Below, one piece after another: positions 10,970 to 23,157 of a stretch of 64,000 nucleotides of DNA (position 1 is the stretch's first letter; each line of letters opens with the position of its first letter). The stretch is from contig NZ_CANBCQ010000004.1 in assembly GCF_947367125.1 (NCBI RefSeq), forward strand, positions 25,422 to 89,421, given 5' to 3'. The notes below the pieces were generated by a model, which worked only from the letters and a program-made list of their open reading frames with translations, did no database searches and was not told where the DNA came from. The translations under genes were made by a program, and so were the position numbers. This stretch comes from an uncultured Lactobacillus sp. (GTDB lineage Bacteria; Bacillota; Bacilli; Lactobacillales; Lactobacillaceae).

Positions 10970-11775
10970 CCCCGATGGATATTCATAATAAAGAATTTAA
11001 ACATCGTGGTCGCAATGGATATGATCGTCTTGAGGTAGATAGTTTTTTGGATAAGATTGTCGATGATTATGGCGATACACTTGATCAACTGGTTGATTTA
11101 AAGAATGAAAATGTTTCTTTAAATCAAAAGATATCTGACTTGCAAGAACAAGTTGGCAAGTATCAAGAGCAGGTTAATGAATATAACGAAAAGAAAAGTT
11201 CTTTAAATAAGTCACTTATTTCTGCTCAACAAGCTGCAGATGAATTAAAAGAAAGCACAGAAAAAGAAGCTAAAAAAATCATCGCTGATGCAAAGGCAGA
11301 AGCAGAGGCGATCGTTAAAAGGCAAAAACAACAGCAGGATACTATTTCAAAAGATTATATGCGTGTTAAAGAGCAAGTTAGTGAATTTCGGAGTAACATC
11401 CAAGACATGTTGCAAACTGAAATTGATAATTTGACCGATGAAAAATGGCAACACGCTTTGGATGATTATTTCAATTTGGAACGCTATTATCCTGATGATG
11501 ACTCAGAACCAATTGATGCTGACGACGATGACATTGAAGATATCGAAGATGATGATGAAGATGTTGACAACGATGATGAAAATGACGTAAACTCTTCTCA
11601 AGGCCCTGATGATTTGGAATTGGATACACCAGCTGATCCTGACGAGAAAACTGATTCTGCACCCAAGCCAATGACAGGAGATAGTCAGAGTCACGAAACA
11701 ATTAATATTAAACCTGAAATGAAATCTAATTCTTCAGGTCCAACAATTGTTTTTCCTGATGACTATAAGAGTTAA
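10945..11775 (+). CDS. divIVA: DivIVA domain-containing cell division protein with long acidic tail
   Basis: LTPMDIHNKEFKHRGRNGYDRLEVDSFLDKI DivIVA signature, coiled coil; TTG start. Confidence 0.94.
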   Translation: MADKETQLTPMDIHNKEFKHRGRNGYDRLEVDSFLDKIVDDYGDTLDQLVDLKNENVSLNQKISDLQEQVGKYQEQVNEYNEKKSSLNKSLISAQQAADELKESTEKEAKKIIADAKAEAEAIVKRQKQQQDTISKDYMRVKEQVSEFRSNIQDMLQTEIDNLTDEKWQHALDDYFNLERYYPDDDSEPIDADDDDIEDIEDDDEDVDNDDENDVNSSQGPDDLELDTPADPDEKTDSAPKPMTGDSQSHETINIKPEMKSNSSGPTIVFPDDYKS

Positions 11776-11789
11776 TATATTAGATTGAC

Positions 11790-11985
11790 AGTAAAACTTG
11801 ATGGCAATTCAGCGAGCTAGTGATGGTGGAAGACTAGCATAAGAGCTTGATGGTTGATCAGCTGCCAAATTGATCTAAACGTTTTTTTGCACGTTACGCA
11901 AAATTAAGTGGAGTTCGCAAGAGCTCAATTTAGGTGGTACCACGGTTAACCTCGTCCTAATTTTAGGATGAGGTTTTCTTTTTTA
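11790..11985 (+). promoter_or_regulatory. T-box riboswitch leader of ileS (probable Ile AUC specifier near 11857-11859)
   Basis: T-box sequence TTAGGTGGTACCACGG followed by terminator CCTCGTCCTAA-ttt-TAGGATGAGG-T-rich (11950-11984); immediately upstream of ileS. Confidence 0.93.
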
Positions 11986-12001
11986 GAAAGGAATTTTGTT
12001 A

Positions 12002-14785
12002 ATGAGAATCAAAGATACCCTTAATTTAGGTAAAACTAAATTTAAGATGCGCGGTAACTTGCCAGTTCGTGAAGCTGAATGGCAAAAACAATGGCGTGAA
12101 AATAAGTTATATGAACAAAGATTAAAGTTAAACGAAGGTAAACCTCGCTTTGACTTGCATGATGGTCCTCCATTTGCCAATGGTAACATTCATATGGGAC
12201 ACGCATTGAACAAGATTTCAAAAGACATTATTGTTCGTTACAAGAATATGAATGGCTACTATGCACCTTATGTACCAGGTTGGGATACTCACGGTCTTCC
12301 AGTTGAACAACAACTTGCTAAGCAAGGTGTGGACCGTAAGACAATGGATCGTGCCAAGTATCGCGAACTTTGTCGTCAATATGCTGAAGAGCAAGTTCAA
12401 AAGCAAATGACCGACTTTAAACGTCTAGGTGTTATGGCAGATTGGGATAATCCATACATTACCTTACAGCATGACTTTGAAGCACAAGAAATTCGTGTCT
12501 TTGGAGAAATGTACAAGAAAGGCTATATCTATAAGGGCAAGAAGCCAGTTTACTGGTCATGGTCAAGTGAATCGACTTTAGCTGAAGCCGAAGTTGAATA
12601 TAAGGACGTTGAAGCTAATTCTATTTTCGTAGCATTTCCAGTTACTGATGGTAAAGGAATTATTGATCCTAAGGATACGTACTTTGTAATTTGGACTACT
12701 ACTCCTTGGACTATTCCAGCTAATGAAGCTATCTGTGTTAACCCAAAGTTTGATTACTCAGTTGTTCAAGTTGGGGATAAGAGATATGTTGTTGCCAGTG
12801 GCTTACTTGATAAGGTAGCTGAAGAAATTGGTTGGGACGATTATAAAGTTGTTCAAACTCTCAAAGGCAAGGACATGGAATACATGAAGGCTAAGCATCC
12901 AATTTATGATAAAGATAGCTTAGTAATTGAAGGATTCCACGTAACTTTAGATGATGGTACTGGTTTAGTTCATACTGCACCTGGCTTTGGTGAAGACGAC
13001 TTTAATGTTGGTCAAAAGTATCATTTACCAATCTTTAGTCCTGTTGATGCTCATGGTTGTTATACTGATGAAGTGCCAGAACTTAAGGGAATGTTCTACC
13101 AAGATGTAGATAAGTTAATGATCCAAAAGTTAAGAGATGCAGGTGCATTGCTTAAGCTTAAGGTCTTTACTCACTCATACCCACATGACTGGCGGACTAA
13201 GAAGCCGGTAATCTTCAGAGCAACTACTCAATGGTTTGCTTCAATTGATAAGTTTAGAGATCAAATCCTTGATCAAATTGAACAAGCCAACTTCATCCCT
13301 TCATGGGGTAAGACTCGTCTTTACAACATGATTAAAGATCGTGGCGATTGGGTAATTTCTCGTCAACGTGCTTGGGGTGTACCACTACCAATTTTTTACG
13401 CTGAAGATGGCACACCAATTGTTACTTCAGAAACAATTGAACATGTAGCAGGGATTTTTGCTAAAGAAGGTTCAAATGCTTGGTACACTCATCCTGCTAA
13501 GGAATTGTTGCCAGAAGACTTTACTTCAGAACATTCACCAAACGGCGAATTTACTAAAGAAAAAGATATTCTTGATGTTTGGTTTGACTCTGGGTCATCC
13601 TGGTCAGGCGTAATGGAAAAACGTGATGGTTTACATTATCCTGCTGATCTTTACCTTGAAGGTAGTGACCAATATCGTGGTTGGTTCAATTCAAGTTTGA
13701 TTACCTCTGTTGCAGTGACTGGCAAGGCACCTTATAAAGAAGTATTATCACAAGGCTTTGTACTTGATGATAAGGGTCACAAGATGTCTAAGTCACTTGG
13801 CAACGTAATTTCACCAAACGATGTAATCAAGAAGATGGGTGCTGAAATTATTCGTCTTTGGGTAGCTCAAGCTGATACTACTTCTGATGTTGCAGTTTCA
13901 ATGGGAATTTTGCAACAATCTGCAGAAAGTTACCGCAAGATCAGAAATACTTTCCGTTACATGTTGGCCAACACTAGTGATTTTGATCCAAAAGAAAATC
14001 GCGTTGCTTATGCTGATCTTCGTTCAGTTGATCAATACATAGAAGTTAAATTGGATGACTTAGTTAAGGACTGTCTTGCTGCTTATGACAAGTTTGACTT
14101 TACTACCGTCTTTAAGAAAGTCTTCAACTTTATTTCTAATGATCTTTCAGCATTTTATCTTGATTTTGCTAAGGATGTACTCTACATTGATGGTGAAGAC
14201 AGCCATTCACGTCGTTCAATGCAAACTGTGATTTATGATGCTGCTGTTAAATTGGCTAAGATTTTAACACCAATTTTGCCACACACTATGGAAGAAATCT
14301 GGGGCTTCTTGAAGGAACCTGAAGATTACATTCAACTTGCTAATATGCCAGAAGTTGAAGACTATGCTAACCATGATGATTTGCTTGAAAATTGGGGCAA
14401 ATTCATGAAGTTGCGTGATGATGTCTTGAAGGCTCTTGAAGATGCAAGAAACAAGAAATTAATTGGTAAATCATTTGAAGCGGCAGTAACTATTTATCCA
14501 GACAAGGAAACTAAGACAATGCTTCAAGATTTAGATGCTGATTTTAGACAAATCTTGATTGTATCCAAGTTAACTATTGCTGATGGTGAAGCACCTACTA
14601 ATGCAGAAAAATTGAATAATGCCAGTGTAGTAGTTGAACATGTTGAAGGCGAAGTTTGCCCTCGCTGTCGAATGATCAGAACTGATATCGGTGTAGATTC
14701 AAAATTGCCAATGCTTTGTGGTCGTTGTGCTAAAATTGTTGAAGCAGATTACCCAGAAGCTGCTGAAGAAGGATTGGAAAACTAA
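12002..14785 (+). CDS. ileS: isoleucyl-tRNA synthetase
   Basis: [18 protein letters not shown] (HIGH region), KMSKSLGN (KMSKS), C-terminal zinc CPRCRM..CGRC. Confidence 0.98.
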   Translation: MRIKDTLNLGKTKFKMRGNLPVREAEWQKQWRENKLYEQRLKLNEGKPRFDLHDGPPFANGNIHMGHALNKISKDIIVRYKNMNGYYAPYVPGWDTHGLPVEQQLAKQGVDRKTMDRAKYRELCRQYAEEQVQKQMTDFKRLGVMADWDNPYITLQHDFEAQEIRVFGEMYKKGYIYKGKKPVYWSWSSESTLAEAEVEYKDVEANSIFVAFPVTDGKGIIDPKDTYFVIWTTTPWTIPANEAICVNPKFDYSVVQVGDKRYVVASGLLDKVAEEIGWDDYKVVQTLKGKDMEYMKAKHPIYDKDSLVIEGFHVTLDDGTGLVHTAPGFGEDDFNVGQKYHLPIFSPVDAHGCYTDEVPELKGMFYQDVDKLMIQKLRDAGALLKLKVFTHSYPHDWRTKKPVIFRATTQWFASIDKFRDQILDQIEQANFIPSWGKTRLYNMIKDRGDWVISRQRAWGVPLPIFYAEDGTPIVTSETIEHVAGIFAKEGSNAWYTHPAKELLPEDFTSEHSPNGEFTKEKDILDVWFDSGSSWSGVMEKRDGLHYPADLYLEGSDQYRGWFNSSLITSVAVTGKAPYKEVLSQGFVLDDKGHKMSKSLGNVISPNDVIKKMGAEIIRLWVAQADTTSDVAVSMGILQQSAESYRKIRNTFRYMLANTSDFDPKENRVAYADLRSVDQYIEVKLDDLVKDCLAAYDKFDFTTVFKKVFNFISNDLSAFYLDFAKDVLYIDGEDSHSRRSMQTVIYDAAVKLAKILTPILPHTMEEIWGFLKEPEDYIQLANMPEVEDYANHDDLLENWGKFMKLRDDVLKALEDARNKKLIGKSFEAAVTIYPDKETKTMLQDLDADFRQILIVSKLTIADGEAPTNAEKLNNASVVVEHVEGEVCPRCRMIRTDIGVDSKLPMLCGRCAKIVEADYPEAAEEGLEN

Positions 14786-14988
14786 TGCGTTTAGGTACTG
14801 TTAAGCAGTTTGATGAAGGCAGTAGCTATGGCTTTATTGAAGATGATAAAAATCATAAGTCATACTTTGTTTTCTATAAAGCAATTAAAGAAGAAGGCTA
14901 TAAGACTTTGCAAGTAGGCCAAAGAGTGCAATATCAATTGGCTCAAGGAAAAAATGGTCTTCAATGTGTAAATGTATATTTAGCCTAA
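14785..14988 (+). CDS. cold-shock-domain family protein
   Basis: 67 aa, GTVKQFDEGSSYGFIEDD..YFVFYKAI; start overlaps ileS stop. Confidence 0.8.
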   Translation: MRLGTVKQFDEGSSYGFIEDDKNHKSYFVFYKAIKEEGYKTLQVGQRVQYQLAQGKNGLQCVNVYLA

Positions 14989-15002
14989 AAGGAGCTGAGA
15001 TT

Positions 15003-15572
15003 TTGGATTTAAAAGAAACAGAAATCTCATCACAACAGATTTTTCAAGGTCGTATCCTAGATTTATCTGTCCGTACAGTTAAGCTTCCCAATGGTGAAAC
15101 TTCAACTAGAGAAGTAATTAAGCATAAACCCGCTTCAGGTGTAATTGCGATTAACGATGAACAAAAGATGCTTTTGGTAAAGCAATGGCGTGAACCGATT
15201 AAGCAAATTACTCTAGAAATTCCAGCTGGTTTGGTTGATTCTACTGATGCTAGCCCACTCGATGCAATGAAACGCGAACTAAATGAAGAGGGCGGCTATC
15301 GAGCAGAATATTGGGAAAAAGTTAGTGAATTTTATTCTTCTCCTGGTTTTTGTGATGAAAAGATGTATCTTTTCTATTGTGATACTTTAACCAAATTAAC
15401 TGATAAGCGGGCTCTTGATGAGGATGAATTTTTAACTTCTGCTTGGTACAGCTTGGATGAGTTAAAGAATTTATTGGCTGAAGGAAAAATTGTCGATGCT
15501 AAGACAATTTATGCGATTACTGTCTGGGAAAATATGCTATTGCAAAATGCTCAGACTGATAATAAGGATTAA
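15003..15572 (+). CDS. NUDIX hydrolase (ADP-ribose pyrophosphatase-like)
   Basis: NUDIX box-like AMKRELNEEGGYRAEYWEKVSEFYSSPG; probable TTG start after an AAGGAG site (ORF track begins at 14964). Confidence 0.9.
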   Translation: MDLKETEISSQQIFQGRILDLSVRTVKLPNGETSTREVIKHKPASGVIAINDEQKMLLVKQWREPIKQITLEIPAGLVDSTDASPLDAMKRELNEEGGYRAEYWEKVSEFYSSPGFCDEKMYLFYCDTLTKLTDKRALDEDEFLTSAWYSLDELKNLLAEGKIVDAKTIYAITVWENMLLQNAQTDNKD

Positions 15573-15574
15573 AC

Positions 15575-15892
15575 ATGGTAGAAAAACGTTCTGATTATCG
15601 AAAAAGGCAAAAAAAGAGCTTGCTTAATAAGCTCAAATCTTCTTTTGCTGATAAAGATTCAGAGGAAGTAAATGTAAATCCGGATTTTCAAAGAGCTGAT
15701 TCTGATAATGAACCACTTAGAAGACGTCCTTTGGAAGGAGACGGACAAGAGTTTTACCAGCATGATCAATTAAGTGATAAAGCAACGATTCGCCAAGAGA
15801 AGTCACTAAGACTGAAAAAAAGATTGAATCGTGCTATCCTGATAGTGATTGTTTTAATTATATTAGTGCTACTAGCACTGTTTCATTTATAG
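15575..15892 (+). CDS. small basic protein with C-terminal TM segment, unknown function
   Basis: 105 aa ORF, well placed between nudix and mtnN; C-terminal hydrophobic ILIVIVLIILVLLALF. Confidence 0.75.
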   Translation: MVEKRSDYRKRQKKSLLNKLKSSFADKDSEEVNVNPDFQRADSDNEPLRRRPLEGDGQEFYQHDQLSDKATIRQEKSLRLKKRLNRAILIVIVLIILVLLALFHL

Positions 15893-15910
15893 TGGAAATG
15901 AGGAAATAAA

Positions 15911-16606
15911 TTGAAGATTGCGATTATCGTCCCAATGGCGGAAGAAGCTGAATTTTATCGTGATCATTTCCAAACAGAAACCAAAGAAATGTTCGGATCA
16001 ACAGAATTCGAACATTTTTCTGTTAATGGCAATGATGTATATTTAGGACTAAGTGGTATCGGAAAGGTACAAGCTGCAATGAACTTAGCCAGTTTGTTGA
16101 GCTGTGTTGATATTGATGTCATTTTTATGACTGGTTCAGCAGGTGCTCTGGCACCAGATGTTCATCAAGAAGATCTAGTTCTGCCAAATGCATTTGCTTA
16201 TTATGATGCACATAATACTGCAGCTGGAGATTACGTTGAAGGTCAAATCCCTCAACAACCAGCCCAATTTGTACTTGATTCACCACAAGGAACTGCCTTT
16301 GCAGAATATTTGAAAAAGACGGGTGTTTCTTTCCGTGAAGGATTGGTAATAACGGGTGATTCATTTGTCGCTTCATCTAAACAAAAAGATGAAATTCGTC
16401 AAAATTTTCCAACAGCTTTAGCCTGTGAAATGGAAGGTGCCGCTTTTGCACAAGTTGCTCATGCATTTAAGAAGCCTTTAGTTGCCATGCGTGCAATTTC
16501 TGATAATGGAGATGGTAGTGCAGAAGAGGATTTCGAAACCTTTGTTAAAAAAGTTGGCGCTAAAGCAGCGAAGTTAATTAGTGATTATGTAGAAAAGATG
16601 AATTAG
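15911..16606 (+). CDS. mtnN: 5'-methylthioadenosine/S-adenosylhomocysteine nucleosidase
   Basis: MTGSAGAL and ACEMEGAAFAQVA motifs. Confidence 0.95.
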   Translation: MKIAIIVPMAEEAEFYRDHFQTETKEMFGSTEFEHFSVNGNDVYLGLSGIGKVQAAMNLASLLSCVDIDVIFMTGSAGALAPDVHQEDLVLPNAFAYYDAHNTAAGDYVEGQIPQQPAQFVLDSPQGTAFAEYLKKTGVSFREGLVITGDSFVASSKQKDEIRQNFPTALACEMEGAAFAQVAHAFKKPLVAMRAISDNGDGSAEEDFETFVKKVGAKAAKLISDYVEKMN

Positions 16607-16608
16607 AC

Positions 16609-17766
16609 GTGCGTGAAATTTATTTAGATAATGCTGCCACCACTCCAATGTCACCTAAGGTAATAGATATTATTACTAATGAAATGAAAAATGATTTTGG
16701 TAATGCTTCTAGTACTTATGAATTAGGTCGTCAGGCAAGAAAAGCAATTGATCGAGCTCGACATCAAATTGCTCAAGATATTAATGCTCAAGGTGGAGAA
16801 ATTATTTTTACTTCAGGTGGTTCAGAAAGTAATAATACTGCAATTTTTGGAACTGCTTATAGTCGTAAAAATATTGGTAAAAAAATTATTACTACACCAA
16901 TTGAACATCCATCTGTGCTAAATCCTATGAAACGGTTAGAAGATGAGGGCTATGATGTTGTCTACTTAAAGGTAGATCAAACCGGTCATATTTCTTTAGA
17001 TCAATTAAAAAAAGAATTAACTCCAGATACAATTTTAGTTTCAATTATGGCGGTTAATAATGAAGTTGGTACGATCATGCCGCTAAAAGAAATTGGAGCT
17101 TTAGTCAAAGAGTCAAACGCCTACTTCCATGTTGATAACGTACAAGGAATGGGTACGATTAAGATTGATGTCAAGGCAATGAATATTGATTTCTTGTCTG
17201 TTTCAGCACATAAAATTAATGGTCCTAAGTTTTTAGGCTTTTTGTATGAAAATGCAGATATTTATATCCCTAATTTAGTTTTAGGCGGTGAGCAAGAAAC
17301 TAAACGACGTGCTGGTACAGAAAATGTACCGGGAATCGCTGGTTTCGGTGAAGCAGTACGTGAAGTGTCAGAAATTGGTCGTGATACTTTGCAAAAGAAA
17401 TATGCTCATTATCAAGATATTATTCTAAAAGAATTAGATGATCATCAAATTGATTACGAGATTAATGGTGGTCATGGTCCAGGCTATTCACATCATGTGC
17501 TTAATTTACACTTTAAGGGGGTATCTACTACTTCTTTACAGACTAATCTTGATTTGAATGGTTTTGCTGTGTCAGGTGGTTCGGCATGTACTGCTGGATC
17601 TTTAGAACCATCACATGTATTAATTGCATGTTTTGGCGAAAATTCACCTAGAATAAATGAGTCAATCCGAATTTCATTTGGGCGTTATAATACAGATGAT
17701 GAGATTAAACAGTTTGCTCAAGAATTAGTAAAAATAGTGCAGAGAATTCAATCTAAAAATAAATAG
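16609..17766 (+). CDS. cysteine desulfurase (NifS/IscS family)
   Basis: YLDNAATTP N-terminus, SAHKINGPK lysine site, SGGSACTAGS cysteine loop. Confidence 0.95.
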   Translation: MREIYLDNAATTPMSPKVIDIITNEMKNDFGNASSTYELGRQARKAIDRARHQIAQDINAQGGEIIFTSGGSESNNTAIFGTAYSRKNIGKKIITTPIEHPSVLNPMKRLEDEGYDVVYLKVDQTGHISLDQLKKELTPDTILVSIMAVNNEVGTIMPLKEIGALVKESNAYFHVDNVQGMGTIKIDVKAMNIDFLSVSAHKINGPKFLGFLYENADIYIPNLVLGGEQETKRRAGTENVPGIAGFGEAVREVSEIGRDTLQKKYAHYQDIILKELDDHQIDYEINGGHGPGYSHHVLNLHFKGVSTTSLQTNLDLNGFAVSGGSACTAGSLEPSHVLIACFGENSPRINESIRISFGRYNTDDEIKQFAQELVKIVQRIQSKNK

Positions 17767-17813
17767 TTGCTTTCAAAAAGAAGGTGACTTATTATAAATA
17801 AGTGAGGTAAATT

Positions 17814-18155
17814 ATGGCAAATACAGTTGTGATAAATGGTGATAAACGTAAATTTACTTTAAATCCTGATTTAAAGTTGTATGCATTGATTGATGCCGGT
17901 TTCGTGAAAACGACTAAGGGTAATTTCAATTATGAGCATCCCCTTTACAATGATTCACCTTATAACGCACCAACCAAGTTAAAGATGACTATTAATAAAG
18001 GTCTATCACATTTAACGATGGTGGTTACTGATCGCAACGGTTTGCAAAAAGTTAATATTTTTAAAAACAAGCAATTAGCCCCAACGGTTGAACTTTTAGA
18101 TTATATTCTAAAGGATCTTGAGGAGCGCAAAATTTTGCTAGAAGTAAAGGATTGA
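17814..18155 (+). CDS. DUF1831-type protein between desulfurase and mnmA
   Basis: 113 aa ORF with context matching Lactobacillales DUF1831 proteins (family recalled, not searched). Confidence 0.75.
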   Translation: MANTVVINGDKRKFTLNPDLKLYALIDAGFVKTTKGNFNYEHPLYNDSPYNAPTKLKMTINKGLSHLTMVVTDRNGLQKVNIFKNKQLAPTVELLDYILKDLEERKILLEVKD

Positions 18156-18159
18156 TTGA

Positions 18160-19290
<1,131 letters not shown>

Positions 19291-19300
19291 AATTATGCAA

Positions 19301-19335
19301 AAAAGGCGTTTGAGTTTTCGAACGTCTTTTTGTTT
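19301..19335 (+). terminator. intrinsic terminator after mnmA
   Basis: AAAAGGCGTT-tgagttttcg-AACGTCTTTT followed by T run. Confidence 0.8.
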
Positions 19336-19382
19336 TGTGCTAAACTATTCTTATTGATTAGACAATTAGGGGGATTTAAGCA

Positions 19383-20042
19383 ATGCAAATTTATTTCGTT
19401 CGTCATGGTAAAACCGAGTGGAACTTGGCCAGCCGTTTTCAAGGAGGACACGGTGATTCGCCACTTTTGCCACAGAGTTTAGAAGATATAAAAAAATTAG
19501 GTCATCATTTACAAGGAACAAAGTTTAGAGGTATTTTTGCTAGTCCGCTTGATCGAGCATTTAATACGGCTCAGGGAATCGATGATGCAATGAATGCTAA
19601 CTTGCCTGTAGTAATCGATGAACGACTTAGAGAATTTAATTTGGGTGATATGGAAGGAATGAAGTTTGCAGATGCAGAAAAGAAGTTTCCTGAGCAGATG
19701 AATAATTTCTGGCATCATCCAGATCAGTACGATCCTACGGAGTTGCACGGTGAAGATTATGCCCATGTTATCGCTCGGGGAAAATCTTTTGCCCAAGAGA
19801 TGGCCCGAAGATTTGCTGACGATGATGATAAAATTTTAGCAGTTAGCCATGGTGCTGCGTTATCAGCTATCATGGGAGGACTTTTAGGCTATCCTTTGAA
19901 GGATATTCGCAAAAATGGTGGACTTAGCAATACCTCTTTAACTATCTTAGAAACACTCGATGGGGGCAAAAACTTTAAACCAGTTGTGTGGAATGAGACT
20001 AGTTATTTAGGTCGTAAATTATCAAAGACGGACTCATTATAA
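19383..20042 (+). CDS. histidine phosphatase / phosphoglycerate mutase family protein
   Basis: FVRHGKTEWN and AVSHGAALS motifs. Confidence 0.93.
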   Translation: MQIYFVRHGKTEWNLASRFQGGHGDSPLLPQSLEDIKKLGHHLQGTKFRGIFASPLDRAFNTAQGIDDAMNANLPVVIDERLREFNLGDMEGMKFADAEKKFPEQMNNFWHHPDQYDPTELHGEDYAHVIARGKSFAQEMARRFADDDDKILAVSHGAALSAIMGGLLGYPLKDIRKNGGLSNTSLTILETLDGGKNFKPVVWNETSYLGRKLSKTDSL

Positions 20043-20692
20043 TGAATCAAAAAATAGCAAAAATCTATGATGATGGTAAGGTAGACCAAGCCATTCGTTT
20101 ATTAATTAAAGAAATCGACCAGCATCCACAGCAAGTGGGGAATTATTTACAATTATCTACTTATTTAATTGAGCAAGGAAGTGTGGATCAGGCCCAGAAG
20201 TTATTGGAGCAAGCTCAACACTTGGTAAAATCGCCACAAGAGTTAAATTATAACTTGGCAGTATGTCATTACATGCAGGGAGATTTTGATCAAGCATTAG
20301 CTTTATTAGATCAAATACCTAATGATGATCTAACCCTTTATCAAAAGGCGCTTACTTATTTAAAATTGGGTCAAACCCAAAAAGCATTGGCTTATGCGTT
20401 AACAATTAAAAAAGTTGATGAGCGGGTCCAAGAATTATTGGGTGATATTTGGCTAAGTCTTGGTGAAACCCAAAAAGCTGAACAGATGTATTTAGCAATT
20501 CCGAACGCTAAGCGAACTGCTAAAATTTACTTTTTATTGGGAATAACTAGCTTAGAAAAAAGTCGTGAGCAAGCTCAACAATATTTTGCTAAGGCCAAGC
20601 AAATGGATGCTAAGTATTATCAGCAAGCAATGAATCAATATGCTTCAATTATGAAGATGATCAACGATAAGGAAAAGAAAAAGCATGATTGA
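20042..20692 (+). CDS. tetratricopeptide repeat protein
   Basis: TPR-like repeats (AQKLLEQAQHL, QALALLDQIP); coupled to recD2. Confidence 0.85.
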   Translation: MNQKIAKIYDDGKVDQAIRLLIKEIDQHPQQVGNYLQLSTYLIEQGSVDQAQKLLEQAQHLVKSPQELNYNLAVCHYMQGDFDQALALLDQIPNDDLTLYQKALTYLKLGQTQKALAYALTIKKVDERVQELLGDIWLSLGETQKAEQMYLAIPNAKRTAKIYFLLGITSLEKSREQAQQYFAKAKQMDAKYYQQAMNQYASIMKMINDKEKKKHD

Positions 20693-23048
20693 ATTTACCG
20701 GTAAGGTTAACGGAATTGTTTTTGAAAATAGTCAAGATCTATATAAAATTCTTGATGTTGAAATTATCGGCACTTTATCTGATTATTCACGTCCTGATAT
20801 TAAAGTAACAGGAAACTTTGGCGATATTCAGATTAATAGTAGCTATCGCTTTGAAGGTAGGCTAGTTATGCACGAAAAGTTTGGCTTGCAATTCAGGGCG
20901 AATAGTTATAAGCAAGTTTTACCGCATGAAGAAGGCTCACTGACTAAGTATTTGAGTTCAAATAAGTTTCCTGGAATTGGTAAAAAAGCTGCAACGACAA
21001 TTATTGATGAATTGGGATTAAATGCATTAGATGTACTAAAAGAAAAACCGGCTAAGATTGATCAGCTTTCTTTAACTAGTAAACAAAAAAATAGTCTTTT
21101 ATCAGGGTTGAATGCAATGGATTCTTATTCAGAGATTGTCTTAAAATTAGCTCAGTATGGGATTAACAAGCGAATTGCCGGTCAAGTTTATCAGCTTTAT
21201 CATGGTGAAGCATTAGAAAAACTAAAAAAGGATCCTTATGCTGCAGTTAATGATATTTCAGGTTTTGCTTTTAAAACTGCTGATATGATGGGAAAACAAT
21301 TAGATATTGCTAGTGATGACCCACGGAGAATTAAAGGGGCAGTTTATCAAGTTTTGCTTGATGCTTTAAATGATGAGGGAAACACTTATGTTGGCTTAGC
21401 CGAACTTTTAACAGAGGCAAGCAAATTATTACAAATCACCCAATTTGATCCCATTGCTAGTTGTATTAATAAATTACAAGAGGCTGGTAAGGTAGTAGTC
21501 GATGGCGAAAATGCCGCGCTACAAAATATTTATCAAACTGAAGTTAACATTGCGCGTTTAATGAAGAACTTAGTACAAAGAAAAGAATCTGAAAAAACAT
21601 CGCAATATAAGCCAGAAGAAATAGATCAAGCAATTGCGGATACGGAGAAAGAACTTAAAATTCATTATGATGATACACAAAAATTAGCTATTAAAAATGC
21701 AGTTAATCAGCCAATTTCCATCTTAACCGGTGGGCCAGGTACTGGTAAAACGACGATTATCAATGGGATTTTATTAGTATTACGAAAATTAGCAGAAATT
21801 CCTGCTTCTGCTCTTTACAGTGAAGATCCTCCATTTTTGTTAGCTGCGCCAACTGGACGAGCTGCTAAAAGAATGGGCGAAATTACGGGAATTAGTGCTA
21901 AAACCATCCATCGATTATTGGGATTAGGAATTGGTGACGCTAATAATCAAGATTTAAATGAGTTAAATGGTGAGATTCTAATTGTCGATGAAATGTCGAT
22001 GGTTGATATGTTCTTATTTAAGCAACTGTTATCAAGCATTAATGATACACGGCATCTTGTTTTTGTAGGTGATAAAGATCAGTTACCTTCTGTTGGGGCA
22101 GGAAATGTTTTTAGTGATTTAATTAAATCACAGGCTTTTCCAACAACTATTTTGAAGCAAATTCACCGACAAGGGGATGACTCGACGATTATTACTTTGG
22201 CACATGATGTAAATGAAGGAAAAGACCAACAAGCCTTGTTTAAAAAGACCAAGAATTATTCTTTTATTAGTTGTCGTCCTGAATTAGTGGGGGATGCGGT
22301 TGGTCAAATTGTTAAGCTTGCCTTAAAGCGTGGTTTTGCCAAGGATGATATTCAAGCGTTAGGTGCGATGTATCATGGTAATGGTGGCGTGACTAATTTA
22401 AATAATATTATTCAAGCAATTTTAAATCCTTCTCAGCCTAAGAGTAAATCTCTAGAAGCTCATAACGAAGTATTTCGGATTGGTGATCGAATTCTACAAC
22501 TGCAGAATAATCCGGAAAAAGACATTTATAATGGTCAAATTGGTAAAATTATTAGTATTGAAGAAGATGCTAAAGAATGCATGATTGCTGATTTTGATGG
22601 TCGAGAAGTGGCGTTTGAGAGAAAGGATTTAAACGACTTAACTCGCGCTTATGCAATTACTATTCATAAATCACAGGGATCAGAATTTCCGTTGGTGATT
22701 TTGAATTTGACTATGCAGAATTTTGTCATGTTGAAGCGGAATCTATTGTATACTGCAATTACTCGGGCGGAAAAAAATTTAGTTTTAGTTGGTGATCCAC
22801 GAGCATTTGTAGCGGCGTTTAAAACTTCAGGAAATGATCGAAAAACTGGTTTAGCAGATAAAATATGCCAGCAGCTAGGTATTTCATTAAGTGAGAGCAA
22901 GCAAGCTGAACAAGCCAAGTCGCCACAAGTAGATAATGAGCAAGAAGATAAAAAAACACAAGAGATTAAAGATTTTATTCTAACTCCAGAAAAAATATAC
23001 TCTGGTGAAATTGATCCTATGATTGGTATGGAAGATATTAAATTATAA
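20685..23048 (+). CDS. recD2: ATP-dependent RecD-like DNA helicase RecD2
   Basis: HhH region, Walker A GGPGTGKTTI, DEMSMVDM, AITIHKSQGSEF. Confidence 0.95.
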   Translation: MIEFTGKVNGIVFENSQDLYKILDVEIIGTLSDYSRPDIKVTGNFGDIQINSSYRFEGRLVMHEKFGLQFRANSYKQVLPHEEGSLTKYLSSNKFPGIGKKAATTIIDELGLNALDVLKEKPAKIDQLSLTSKQKNSLLSGLNAMDSYSEIVLKLAQYGINKRIAGQVYQLYHGEALEKLKKDPYAAVNDISGFAFKTADMMGKQLDIASDDPRRIKGAVYQVLLDALNDEGNTYVGLAELLTEASKLLQITQFDPIASCINKLQEAGKVVVDGENAALQNIYQTEVNIARLMKNLVQRKESEKTSQYKPEEIDQAIADTEKELKIHYDDTQKLAIKNAVNQPISILTGGPGTGKTTIINGILLVLRKLAEIPASALYSEDPPFLLAAPTGRAAKRMGEITGISAKTIHRLLGLGIGDANNQDLNELNGEILIVDEMSMVDMFLFKQLLSSINDTRHLVFVGDKDQLPSVGAGNVFSDLIKSQAFPTTILKQIHRQGDDSTIITLAHDVNEGKDQQALFKKTKNYSFISCRPELVGDAVGQIVKLALKRGFAKDDIQALGAMYHGNGGVTNLNNIIQAILNPSQPKSKSLEAHNEVFRIGDRILQLQNNPEKDIYNGQIGKIISIEEDAKECMIADFDGREVAFERKDLNDLTRAYAITIHKSQGSEFPLVILNLTMQNFVMLKRNLLYTAITRAEKNLVLVGDPRAFVAAFKTSGNDRKTGLADKICQQLGISLSESKQAEQAKSPQVDNEQEDKKTQEIKDFILTPEKIYSGEIDPMIGMEDIKL

Positions 23049-23053
23049 TAGTG

Positions 23054-23092
23054 AAAGTCCCTGTTATTTCGTATAATAAGGGGCTTTTTCAT
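23054..23092 (+). terminator. intrinsic terminator after recD2
   Basis: AAAGTCCCTgttat...ataaGGGGCTTTTT. Confidence 0.75.
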
Positions 23093-23157
23093 TATACAAA
23101 AGCATGATATAATTATTGTTGTATAAACATACGTTCCAAAAATATAAGAATAATAAG

